Part shown: in pieces, positions 1-5,991 of the stretch | Numbering within the stretch: position 1 is the stretch's first letter | Layout of the letters: each line of letters opens with the position of its first letter | Assembly (NCBI GenBank): GCA_030655595.1 | Contig: JAUSNQ010000171.1 | Coordinates: forward strand, 1 to 5,991 | Source of the DNA: Paludibacter sp. | GTDB lineage: Bacteria; Bacteroidota; Bacteroidia; Bacteroidales; Paludibacteraceae | Length of the DNA stretch: 5,991 bases | Direction of reading: 5' to 3' | The notes under the pieces: generated by a model | Told to the model about the DNA's origin: nothing | Seen by the model: only the letters and a program-made list of their open reading frames with translations | Databases searched by the model: none | Position numbers and translations under genes: made by a program

Positions 1-2493
1 AAAGCCATAATCTATGAGTCTTTTGGCAATGTCTGTCTCGGTGATGCCGGAGGTGTGCTTGAAATTGCGACAATCTAAAATTAATTCATGTCCGACACGA
101 CCGGATGCTCCTTTGTAAAGAACTCCGTAGCTTTTTTGAAGTCGAGCTGCTAAATAATTGGCGTTTAAGATGGCTATCTTGGTTGATTTGGTTAATCCTG
201 CTTCTCCCAACATGCGAATATAGCCGTATGTTATTGGTAAAACACCTGCACTACCGTAAGGAGCAGATGCAACGGTATTCTTCTCAAAAGATTTGCTTGG
301 TAGAAAATTAGCTAAGTGTGCAGCAACGCAAATCGGGCCAACACCTGGACCACCACCTCCATGAGGGATTGCAAATGTTTTATGCAAATTCAGATGGCAT
401 ACATCAGCGCCGATGATGCCCGGATTGGTTAATCCTACCTGTGCATTCATGTTGGCACCATCCATGTAAACAAGTCCGCCATTTTGATGGATTATTGCGC
501 ACATCTCTTTGATTTTTAATTCGAAAATACCATGTGTAGATGGATAGGTTATCATGCATCCGAGCAGTACATCTTGCAGGTTTTGCGCTTTTTCTTTCCA
601 ATCGTTCAAATCTACATTCCCGTTTTCATCGCATTTCACAACAACGATATCTAAACCCGCCTGACTGGCACTTGCGGGGTTGGTGCCGTGTGCCGAAGCG
701 GGTATCAAGACCGATTTCCGTTGGTTTTCGCCTTTTGATTTGAAGTATTCGTGCATGGTCATGAGTCCGGCAAACTCCCCGGCAGCTCCCGAGTTCGGTT
801 GTAAACTACAGTCTGCAAGACCGGTAATGGTTGTCAGGTATGATTCAAGACTTTCAATCAGCTCGTTGTAACCGGCAGTTTGATTTTTCGGTGCCAAGGG
901 GTGAATGCCGTTGAATTCGGGTTTGCTTAGAGCCAGCAATTCCGCAGCTGCATTCAGTTTCATGGTACACGAACCAAGTGATATCATGGAGTGTGTCAAT
1001 GAAATATCGCGTCGTTCCAATTTTTTGATATAACGCATCATTTCGGTCTCGCTGCGATAGATGTTGAATACCTCCTGTTTTAAATAACTGGATTGTCTTT
1101 CAAAAACTTCATCGAAAGCCATGTATGCATTGATTTGTTCTGCAGTAGCATAAACCGGTGAATTGCCTGCGGCAAAAGCAAAAATGGCGATCAAGGTATT
1201 CAAATCGTCCAAATCCGTTGTTTCATCGATACTTAATCCGATTTCACCTGATGAAAAATAGCGGAAATTAACATCGCTGTCTAAAGCTATTTGTTGAAAT
1301 GAAGCTAAACTAACTTCTTCAGGCAGGACTATCTTTAAAGTGTCGAAATAATTCTCGTTGAGTTGCTGATACCCGTAAACTGGTAAAATCTCGTTGATGT
1401 AGGTGGCATATGCATGGATATTCAATGCAATTTGTTTCATGCCTTCTGCACCATGATAAACGGTGTACATACCTGCCATCGAAGCCAGCAAGGCCTGTGC
1501 TGTACAAATATTCGAAGTGGCTTTTTCACGTTTGATGTGCTGTTCGCGGGTTTGTAAAGCCATGCGCAAGGCAGTCTTTCCATTTACATCTTTGCTGATG
1601 CCGATGATTCTTCCCGGTATATCGCGTTTGTATGCTTCTTTACAGGTAAAATAAGCAGCCGACGGTCCGCCGTAATTCATGGGGATACCCCAACGTTGTG
1701 TTGAACCAAAAACGATGTCGGCGCCCCATTCTCCGGGAGGAGTTAACAAAGCCAGACTCATAATATCTGCTGCAACAGCGACTTTCACTTGCTGTTCTTG
1801 TGCTATTGCAACGAAATGCCGATAATCGCAGATATTGCCATTTGCATTTGGAAACTGAACGATAGCCCCAAAAAAAGCATCTGTCAAAGTAAAATCATCA
1901 TAATCCCCAACAACCAACTCGATGCCCTGAGCCCGTGTTCTGGTTCTGAGTACTGCCAATGTCTGCGGAAAAACATGCAAATCAACAAATAGCTTTTTTA
2001 CCTCCTTTTTGACCTGATCGCGACTGCGCAAATTGTACATCATGGTGGCTGCTTCTGCAGCAGCAGTTGCTTCATCCAACAAAGATGCATTGGCAACAGG
2101 CATGCCGGTCAACTCGCAAACAGCAGTCTGAAAGTTGAGCAAAGCTTCCAATCGTCCTTGTGATATCTCAGCTTGATAAGGGGTGTAGGAAGTGTACCAG
2201 GATGGATTTTCGAAGATATTGCGTTGGATTACTGCAGGCATATTGGTGTCGTACCATCCTTGACCTATATAAGAAGTAAACAATTGATTTTTCATACCCA
2301 ATTCGTGGATATGATTCAAGTATTGTTTTTCTGTCAAGGGCTCGGGTAGTTGCAGCTTTTCTTTTAAAAGGATATTTTGAGGAATGGTCTGCGTTATTAA
2401 CTCGTCTAAAGAATGGACACCAATTGTTTGAAGCATGATAGCCTCATCTTTTTGTGAAATGCCGATATGGCGGTCTTGAAAGAGTTCTTTCAT
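1..2493 (-). CDS. gcvP: Glycine dehydrogenase (decarboxylating), P-protein of the glycine cleavage system; 3' end cut by window edge
   Basis: The P-protein decarboxylates glycine with PLP and passes the aminomethyl group to the lipoyl arm of H-protein (GcvH), feeding one-carbon folate metabolism in the cytoplasm. Read on the minus strand, one uninterrupted frame gives 831 residues starting MKELFQDRHIGI. The N-terminal half contains WYTSYTPYQAEISQGRLEAL, LLDEATAAAEA, QRWGIPMNYGGPSAAYF and TREQHIKREKATSNICTAQ. The C-terminal half has SCTMKLN near residue 511 and SAHGTNPAS. It also has HLNLHKTF, where Lys705 is the predicted Schiff-base lysine (E. coli Lys708), followed by HGGGGPGVGP. The last visible residues, RLIDYGF, sit just before the usual HAPT-SFPV segment, so roughly 120 of about 950 residues lie outside the window. 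It is the fused single-chain form, not the split gcvPA/gcvPB type. ATG at 2493 is the first ATG after an in-frame TAG two codons upstream; the adjacent GTG is an alternative start. No GcvT or GcvH gene is in view. Confidence 0.97.
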   Translation of the reverse strand, partial: MKELFQDRHIGISQKDEAIMLQTIGVHSLDELITQTIPQNILLKEKLQLPEPLTEKQYLNHIHELGMKNQLFTSYIGQGWYDTNMPAVIQRNIFENPSWYTSYTPYQAEISQGRLEALLNFQTAVCELTGMPVANASLLDEATAAAEAATMMYNLRSRDQVKKEVKKLFVDLHVFPQTLAVLRTRTRAQGIELVVGDYDDFTLTDAFFGAIVQFPNANGNICDYRHFVAIAQEQQVKVAVAADIMSLALLTPPGEWGADIVFGSTQRWGIPMNYGGPSAAYFTCKEAYKRDIPGRIIGISKDVNGKTALRMALQTREQHIKREKATSNICTAQALLASMAGMYTVYHGAEGMKQIALNIHAYATYINEILPVYGYQQLNENYFDTLKIVLPEEVSLASFQQIALDSDVNFRYFSSGEIGLSIDETTDLDDLNTLIAIFAFAAGNSPVYATAEQINAYMAFDEVFERQSSYLKQEVFNIYRSETEMMRYIKKLERRDISLTHSMISLGSCTMKLNAAAELLALSKPEFNGIHPLAPKNQTAGYNELIESLESYLTTITGLADCSLQPNSGAAGEFAGLMTMHEYFKSKGENQRKSVLIPASAHGTNPASASQAGLDIVVVKCDENGNVDLNDWKEKAQNLQDVLLGCMITYPSTHGIFELKIKEMCAIIHQNGGLVYMDGANMNAQVGLTNPGIIGADVCHLNLHKTFAIPHGGGGPGVGPICVAAHLANFLPSKSFEKNTVASAPYGSAGVLPITYGYIRMLGEAGLTKSTKIAILNANYLAARLQKSYGVLYKGASGRVGHELILDCRNFKHTSGITETDIAKRLIDYGF

Positions 2494-2523
2494 CACCTAA
2501 GGATTAATTTAATTTTTGACGCA

Positions 2524-2531
2524 CAAAGTTA
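2524..2531 (-). promoter_or_regulatory. Predicted Bacteroidota-type -7 element of the gcvP promoter
   Basis: The minus strand reads TAACTTTG here, a full match to the TAnnTTTG -7 consensus used by the primary sigma factor of Bacteroidota. It would place the transcript start near 2517 and give gcvP a leader of about 24 nt. I see no good TTG or TTTG -33 element at the usual 17-23 bp distance, so this is a half-promoter match. The short leader leaves no room for a glycine riboswitch. Confidence 0.55.
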
Positions 2532-2613
2532 ATTTAAACTTTTTAAATTGACAGGTGTAATTCTAAAAAGATTTCAACAGCATTTTTAAGTGATAGTTTG
2601 CCGAAATTTCGAT

Positions 2614-2621
2614 TATCTTTG
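2614..2621 (+). promoter_or_regulatory. Predicted Bacteroidota-type -7 element of the helicase promoter
   Basis: The plus strand reads TATCTTTG, a full match to TAnnTTTG. A TTTG at 2597-2600 lies upstream, but only 13 bp away, shorter than the usual 17-23 bp, so the -33 element is uncertain. The implied transcript start near 2627-2629 is only about 10-12 nt before the ATG at 2639, so the leader would be very short. This also argues against translation from the in-frame TTG at 2630. Confidence 0.6.
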
Positions 2622-2638
2622 TAAAAAGTTTGAACAAA

Positions 2639-3964
2639 ATGACATTCTCAGATTTCAATTTGAATACATCGCTCTTGAATGCCTTGGACGAGTTGGGCAT
2701 GACCACTCCTACAACCATTCAGGAAAAAGCTTTTCCAGTCATCATGTCGGGTCGTGATATGGTTGGAATTGCGCAGACAGGTACCGGTAAAACGATGGCA
2801 TTCCTGCTGCCTTGTTTGCGTCAGTGGAAATACCCCAAAGATAAAAATCCTTCTATCGTAATTGTTGTTCCAACCAGAGAATTGGTTATTCAGATTGCAG
2901 AAGAAGTAAGCAAACTGACCAAATATATGCAAATCAAGGTGGCTGCCGTTTACGGTGGTGTAAACATGATACAGCAGACTCCTTTGTTGATGGACGGTTT
3001 GGATGTGATTGTAGGTACACCCGGACGGATGCTGGACTTTTTATTGAATGGTACGCTAAAATTCAAATCGGTCAAGAAATTCATCATTGATGAAGTCGAT
3101 GAAATGTTGAACCTGGGTTTCAGACCGCAATTGGTCAGATTGATGGATTTTCTCCCTGCAAAACGTCAGAATTTGATGTTTTCTGCTACAATAACTTCAG
3201 AAATACAGGATTTTATTGCAGATTTTTTCATAGATCCATTGGAAGTAGAAGCGGCCAGAACGGGTACGCCTTTGGTGAATATCAAACAGGCGGCTATCAG
3301 GGTTCCCAATTTCAATACGAAAATAAATTTGCTGAAATTTTTGTTGGAGAGTCACCCGGAGTTTTCTAAAGTATTGCTGTTTGTTTCAACCAAACAAATG
3401 GCAGACGATGTTTATGAGCAAATTGCTACGACTTATCCGGATGAAATTGGCATCATACATTCTAATAAATCACAAAATAGCAGGTTCGAAAATTTGAATC
3501 AGTTCAATGATGGCAATTCGCGGATGTTGATTGCAACGGATATTGTGGCCCGTGGATTGGATTTTAATGATGTGACCCACGTAGTTAACTTTGATGTGCC
3601 TGATGAGCCGGAGCATTACATGCACCGCATTGGTCGTACAGGTCGTGCTGATAAGAAGGGAGTTGCAATTACCTTCCTGACAAAAGACGATGCCGAAAAT
3701 CGACTTAAAATTGAAACTTTAATGGGGATGAAAATTGCTTTGATGGCTATGCCACCCGAAGTTGAAGTTTCAGAAGTCCTGACATCATTTGAGATCCCTG
3801 AAGTGAAGATGAAAAACGTACTGGTATCCCTTCCTAAAGTAGAAGATGGTGGGGGAGCATTTCACGAAAAAATTGCAAAAAACAAAAAAGTAAATATGAA
3901 AGTCCGCCGCGGCGAAGCCATGAGAATTAAATATGGCAAACCCAAAACAAGAGGCAGCAAGTAA
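2639..3964 (+). CDS. DEAD-box-family ATP-dependent RNA helicase with DEVD motif II
   Basis: This cytoplasmic ATP-dependent RNA helicase would unwind or remodel RNA duplexes in ribosome assembly, cold adaptation or mRNA decay; the specific role cannot be assigned. From ATG 2639 it has 441 residues. The motifs in order are: Q motif TTPTTIQ with Gln28; motif I AQTGTGKT (45-52); Ia PTREL (78-82); GG (106-107); Ib TPGR (127-130); II DEVD (151-154); III SAT (182-184); IV LLFVST (246-251); V ATDIVARGLDF (299-309); VI HRIGRTGR (329-336). Both RecA-like domains are complete. Residue 154 closes DEVD, where most relatives have DEAD. The tail from 411 to 441 has 13 Lys/Arg in 31 residues and probably binds RNA. 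An in-frame TTG at 2630 would add three residues, but it lies at the predicted transcript start, so ATG is preferred. The beta-CASP nuclease gene follows 61 bp downstream on the same strand. It resembles the RhlE/DeaD group, but I do not give a symbol. Confidence 0.95.
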   Translation: MTFSDFNLNTSLLNALDELGMTTPTTIQEKAFPVIMSGRDMVGIAQTGTGKTMAFLLPCLRQWKYPKDKNPSIVIVVPTRELVIQIAEEVSKLTKYMQIKVAAVYGGVNMIQQTPLLMDGLDVIVGTPGRMLDFLLNGTLKFKSVKKFIIDEVDEMLNLGFRPQLVRLMDFLPAKRQNLMFSATITSEIQDFIADFFIDPLEVEAARTGTPLVNIKQAAIRVPNFNTKINLLKFLLESHPEFSKVLLFVSTKQMADDVYEQIATTYPDEIGIIHSNKSQNSRFENLNQFNDGNSRMLIATDIVARGLDFNDVTHVVNFDVPDEPEHYMHRIGRTGRADKKGVAITFLTKDDAENRLKIETLMGMKIALMAMPPEVEVSEVLTSFEIPEVKMKNVLVSLPKVEDGGGAFHEKIAKNKKVNMKVRRGEAMRIKYGKPKTRGSK

Positions 3965-3977
3965 ATAGATATTACTA

Positions 3978-4005
3978 ACTAATGTTTTCTAATGTTACTA
4001 ATGTG
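3978..4005 (+). repeat. Three near-tandem copies of a 9-bp repeat, WCTAATGTK
   Basis: The copies are ACTAATGTT (3978-3986), TCTAATGTT (3988-3996) and ACTAATGTG (3997-4005), sharing the core CTAATGT. One extra base separates copies one and two; copies two and three abut. They fill nearly half of the 61-bp spacer between the helicase and nuclease genes. No gene, hairpin terminator or TAnnTTTG promoter is visible in this spacer. The array may be a decaying minisatellite or a binding site with roughly helical spacing. Confidence 0.75.
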
Positions 4006-4025
4006 GTTTAATAAATCTCGAAAAA

Positions 4026-5429
4026 ATGAAAATACAATTTCTGGGTGCTGCCCGTGAAGTTACCGGCAGCAAGCATTTAATCACTACCGTCGATGGCAAG
4101 CGTATCTTATTGGATTGTGGCATGTATCAGGGAAAAGGTATGGAGACAGATTATTTGAACCGCAGTCTGGGCTGCGAACCTGAATCAATCAATTATTTGA
4201 TTCTTTCACATGCCCACATCGACCACTCAGGTTTAATCCCTTATATGTACAAAAACGGATTTAGAGGTTCGGTCATTTGTACCAGTGCAACGCGTGATTT
4301 GTGTTCCATTATGTTGCCCGATAGCGGGCATATTCAGGAAATGGATGTGAAGTGGTTCAATAAAAAACGAGTGCGACAAGGTTTACCCACAGTTGCACCC
4401 ATTTACACCGTTGAAGATGCCGAGAATGCCCTGAAGTTGTTTATCAGCGTTGAATACAACCGACGTTTTTACATCAATGATCAAATCAATGTGAAGTTTA
4501 CAAATTCGGGTCACATGCTTGGAAGTGCAGTTGTAAATCTGGAAATAACGGAAAATGGTCAGAAAAAACGACTCGCTTACACCGGAGATATTGGAAGGCC
4601 ACACAACAAATTGTTAAGAACTCCAGCAGTTTTTCCGCAATGTGATTATTTGATTACGGAGTCGACCTACGGGAACCGTTTGCATTCAACCGAAAAAGAA
4701 ACAGAAGAAGCTTTGCTGCGGGTTGTAATCGAAACCTGCGTCAACAAAGGCGGAAAGTTGATTATTCCTTCATTTTCAGTCGGAAGAACACAGGAAGTTG
4801 TTTTTTTGCTGAATAACTTTTACAATGCAGGTAAGCTTCCCAAAATTGATGTTTTTGTGGATAGTCCTTTATCAGTCAATGCCACTGAGATTTTCAGAAT
4901 GCATACCGATAGCATGAATGATGCCGTTAAATCAGTCATGAAATACGATAAAGATCCATTTGGTTTTAATTCGCTCAGATATATTAAAAATATCGATGAA
5001 TCCAAAGCATTGAATGATAACACCAAACCCTGTATCATCATTTCATCTTCGGGAATGGCCGAAGCAGGAAGAATTAAACATCATATTGCCAATAACATTT
5101 CCAATGCTGCCAACACGATTCTAATCATCGGTTATTGTTCTCCAACCTCATTAGGCGCAAGACTTCAAAAGCCGGATTTAAAAGAAATTTCTATTTTTGG
5201 CGAAATTCGTCCGGTGAGAGCAACTGTCACTCGTATAGAGGCCTTCTCCGGTCACGCTGATTACAACGAAATGATTGATTTTCTGAATTGTCAGGATCAG
5301 GAAGAAATTCGAAAGATATTTTTAGTACACGGTGAATATGACGTTCAGATCGCTTACCGCGAACAATTAGAAATTGAAGGGTTCAGGGATATTGAAATAC
5401 CGGCTTTTGGGGACTCTTTTGAATTGTAA
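4026..5429 (+). CDS. MBL-fold/beta-CASP/RMMBL metallo-hydrolase, predicted RNA-processing nuclease
   Basis: This is a predicted cytoplasmic zinc-dependent RNase of the Ysh1/CPSF73-like bacterial group (the COG1236 type), 467 residues long and of normal length. The metallo-beta-lactamase motifs are Asp30 in LLDCG, the HxHxDH signature SHAHIDHSG (61-69, with His62, His64, Asp66 and His67), His163 in SGHMLGS and Asp188 in YTGDIG. Beta-CASP motif A is Glu212 in TESTYGN. Motif B is the SSSGMAEAGRIKHH stretch with His352/His353. Motif C is His410 in FSGHAD. The closing metal-site histidine is His435 in LVHGE. All expected metal ligands are present, so it should be active. The cap domain lies at about 248-371 and the RMMBL segment at about 385-450. 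It lacks the longer C-terminal domain of RNase J. The start is ATG 4026 after an A-rich leader without Shine-Dalgarno. It probably shares a transcript with the helicase 61 bp upstream, since no separate promoter is seen. Its RNA substrate is unknown. Confidence 0.94.
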   Translation: MKIQFLGAAREVTGSKHLITTVDGKRILLDCGMYQGKGMETDYLNRSLGCEPESINYLILSHAHIDHSGLIPYMYKNGFRGSVICTSATRDLCSIMLPDSGHIQEMDVKWFNKKRVRQGLPTVAPIYTVEDAENALKLFISVEYNRRFYINDQINVKFTNSGHMLGSAVVNLEITENGQKKRLAYTGDIGRPHNKLLRTPAVFPQCDYLITESTYGNRLHSTEKETEEALLRVVIETCVNKGGKLIIPSFSVGRTQEVVFLLNNFYNAGKLPKIDVFVDSPLSVNATEIFRMHTDSMNDAVKSVMKYDKDPFGFNSLRYIKNIDESKALNDNTKPCIIISSSGMAEAGRIKHHIANNISNAANTILIIGYCSPTSLGARLQKPDLKEISIFGEIRPVRATVTRIEAFSGHADYNEMIDFLNCQDQEEIRKIFLVHGEYDVQIAYREQLEIEGFRDIEIPAFGDSFEL

Positions 5430-5521
5430 ATGTTATAACCATATAAGTCAAATAAGTAACATATAAGTTGATAAACTACTCAATCTTCGTAGCCAATGAA
5501 TATCCCCCTAAACAAACCTTA
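5430..5521. other. Convergent intergenic spacer without a clear terminator
   Basis: This stretch lies between the 3' ends of the nuclease gene and tsaB. Apart from the 9-bp repeat cluster, it holds plain AT-rich sequence. I find no GC-rich stem followed by a T-run on either strand. A run of eight T at 5530-5537 lies beyond the spacer, inside the tsaB coding end, and has no hairpin before it. Confidence 0.6.
5440..5468. repeat. Three near-tandem copies of a 9-bp repeat, CAWATAAGT
   Basis: The copies are CATATAAGT (5440-5448), CAAATAAGT (5449-5457) and CATATAAGT (5460-5468). The first two abut and the third follows after AA. They are just after the stop codon of the nuclease gene, inside the 92-bp convergent spacer. 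The unit length, copy number and small insertion mirror the array at 3978-4005, although the unit sequence differs. The 8-bp palindrome GTTATAAC (5432-5439) touches the left end. Confidence 0.75.
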
Positions 5522-5991
5522 TTACCTTATTTTTTTTGGAATTGTAGTATGAAATTCTTTGAGATAAAACGGTTCAAAATACGCAATATCAACAAAATCT
5601 TTCACTTGATATTTATGAACTGCCGGTTCGATCATATTTTCAGCTAAGGGGTGTATGTCTTCCAAAAAAACAGCATTTTCGGAACTAACAAGATGTTGGC
5701 ATTTAGCTGAACCGCTTCCAAAGAAATAGGTTGTATGCTTGTTAATCGCCTCGTTATAAGAGTTTTCATTAATGATATTGGCTGCCACTTGTCGGATTCT
5801 ATTTCGTTGAGCATCAAAAATTGCATCGTAAACTTCCATTCTCCTTGCATCAATCATCGGAATAAATAATGCATCCTCTGCATACTGAATGCGGTTTTGA
5901 GCTTCAATCGTCATAATTTCTAAAGTACTGATACTAATCAGTGGAATATCGAGTCCATAACAAAGTCCTTTCGCTGTTGATACCCCGATGC
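5522..5991 (-). CDS. tsaB: tRNA threonylcarbamoyladenosine biosynthesis protein TsaB; N-terminus cut by window edge
   Basis: TsaB is the ASKHA-fold, catalytically inactive partner of TsaD. With TsaE they transfer the threonylcarbamoyl group, made by TsaC, onto A37 of tRNAs that read ANN codons. On the minus strand the frame is open from the window edge to TAA at 5522-5524 and gives 155 residues. The first visible stretch, IGVSTAKGLCYGLDIPLISI, is the conserved segment that follows GPGSFTGLR in this family; the two edge bases fit the preceding Arg codon. STLEIM follows, then the hallmark FIPMIDARRMEVYDAIFD. The C-terminus contains VHKYQVKDFVDIAYFEPFYLKEF and ends in a basic PKKIR. The family is usually about 225-235 residues, so roughly 75 N-terminal residues are missing. 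The ATG at 5914 is internal and not the start. The gene converges on the nuclease gene with a 92-bp gap and no shared regulation. Confidence 0.94.
   Translation of the reverse strand, partial: IGVSTAKGLCYGLDIPLISISTLEIMTIEAQNRIQYAEDALFIPMIDARRMEVYDAIFDAQRNRIRQVAANIINENSYNEAINKHTTYFFGSGSAKCQHLVSSENAVFLEDIHPLAENMIEPAVHKYQVKDFVDIAYFEPFYLKEFHTTIPKKIR

Larger units (their letters stand above)
2494..2638. promoter_or_regulatory. Divergent intergenic region between gcvP and the helicase gene
   Basis: This AT-rich 145-bp stretch separates two genes transcribed away from each other and must hold both promoters. The two -7 matches, 2524-2531 on the minus strand and 2614-2621 on the plus strand, are about 82 bp apart. 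Between them are AT-rich tracts, including TTTAAACTTTTTAAATT-like sequence around 2533-2549. I see no convincing palindromic operator and no small ORF. The gcvP start is preceded by CCTTAGGTG directly against the ATG, too close to act as a normal Shine-Dalgarno. Confidence 0.7.

Noticed and set aside
105..1992. Several plus-strand open frames of 60-70 codons
   Set aside because: They lie antisense to an intact, fully conserved gcvP frame, and their predicted peptides show no recognisable domains.
2494..2523. Possible glycine riboswitch upstream of gcvP
   Set aside because: The predicted leader is only about 24 nt, and the whole 145-bp gap lacks the paired-aptamer structure, so there is no room for one.
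2648..2932. 94-codon open frame on the minus strand
   Set aside because: It lies entirely antisense to the conserved N-terminal motifs of the helicase and its translation resembles no family I know; it is a coding shadow.
4383..5041. Two 73-codon minus-strand open frames
   Set aside because: Both lie opposite the conserved beta-CASP nuclease gene and have no recognisable domain.
4026..5429. Identification as a glyoxalase II, beta-lactamase or RNase J
   Set aside because: The beta-CASP motifs TESTYGN, SSSGM and FSGHAD plus the RMMBL end rule out glyoxalase and beta-lactamase; the length and HAHIDHSG wording do not fit the longer RNase J family.
5432..5439. Palindrome GTTATAAC as an operator
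   Set aside because: An 8-bp palindrome is easily expected by chance in AT-rich DNA, and it sits downstream of both flanking genes, not at a promoter.
5530..5537. T8 run as an intrinsic terminator for the nuclease gene
   Set aside because: No stem-forming sequence precedes it, and it is explained by the AAA AAA lysine codons near the C-terminus of TsaB.
5644..5853. Overlapping 69-codon minus-strand frame
   Set aside because: It is a frame-shifted reading of the tsaB coding region; the tsaB frame carries the family motif MIDARRMEVY and runs on to the window edge.
1..5991. A hidden novel defence, mobile or regulatory multi-gene system
   Set aside because: All long stretches are explained by four intact or edge-cut housekeeping-type genes, and the gaps are 145 bp or shorter; no transposase, integrase, array or toxin-antitoxin pair is visible.

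Overview
The window looks like a chromosomal housekeeping segment from a member of Bacteroidota, probably class Bacteroidia. The base composition is moderately AT-rich. Translation starts lack Shine-Dalgarno sequences and sit in A-rich leaders. The divergent intergenic region carries a TAnnTTTG-type -7 promoter element on each strand. The glycine dehydrogenase has Bacteroidia-like wording, for example GGPSAAYF where many other bacteria have GGPHAA.

Layout: (1) Positions 1-2493, minus strand: gcvP, the PLP-dependent P-protein of the glycine cleavage system. It is read from its start through 831 codons and is cut by the window edge before its last roughly 120 residues. (2) Positions 2494-2638: a 145-bp divergent intergenic region with one promoter element for each flanking gene. 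(3) Positions 2639-3964, plus strand: a DEAD-box-family RNA helicase of 441 residues with a DEVD Walker B and a strongly basic tail. (4) Positions 3965-4025: a short spacer with three copies of a 9-bp repeat. (5) Positions 4026-5429, plus strand: a 467-residue metallo-beta-lactamase/beta-CASP/RMMBL protein, a predicted zinc-dependent RNA-processing nuclease. (6) Positions 5430-5521: a convergent spacer with another set of three 9-bp repeats of different sequence. (7) Positions 5522-5991, minus strand: the C-terminal two thirds of TsaB, needed for the t6A37 tRNA modification.

The helicase and the nuclease lie head to tail, 61 bp apart, with no recognisable promoter between them. They could form a two-gene RNA-remodelling and RNA-cleavage unit, but this rests on adjacency only. 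gcvP and tsaB are unrelated housekeeping genes facing the other way. All long stretches are explained by these four genes. I see no RNA gene, insertion sequence, CRISPR array, phage element, defence locus or novel multi-gene system. The points worth a second look are the motif II variant, the two 9-bp repeat clusters, the compact divergent promoter and the helicase-nuclease pairing.
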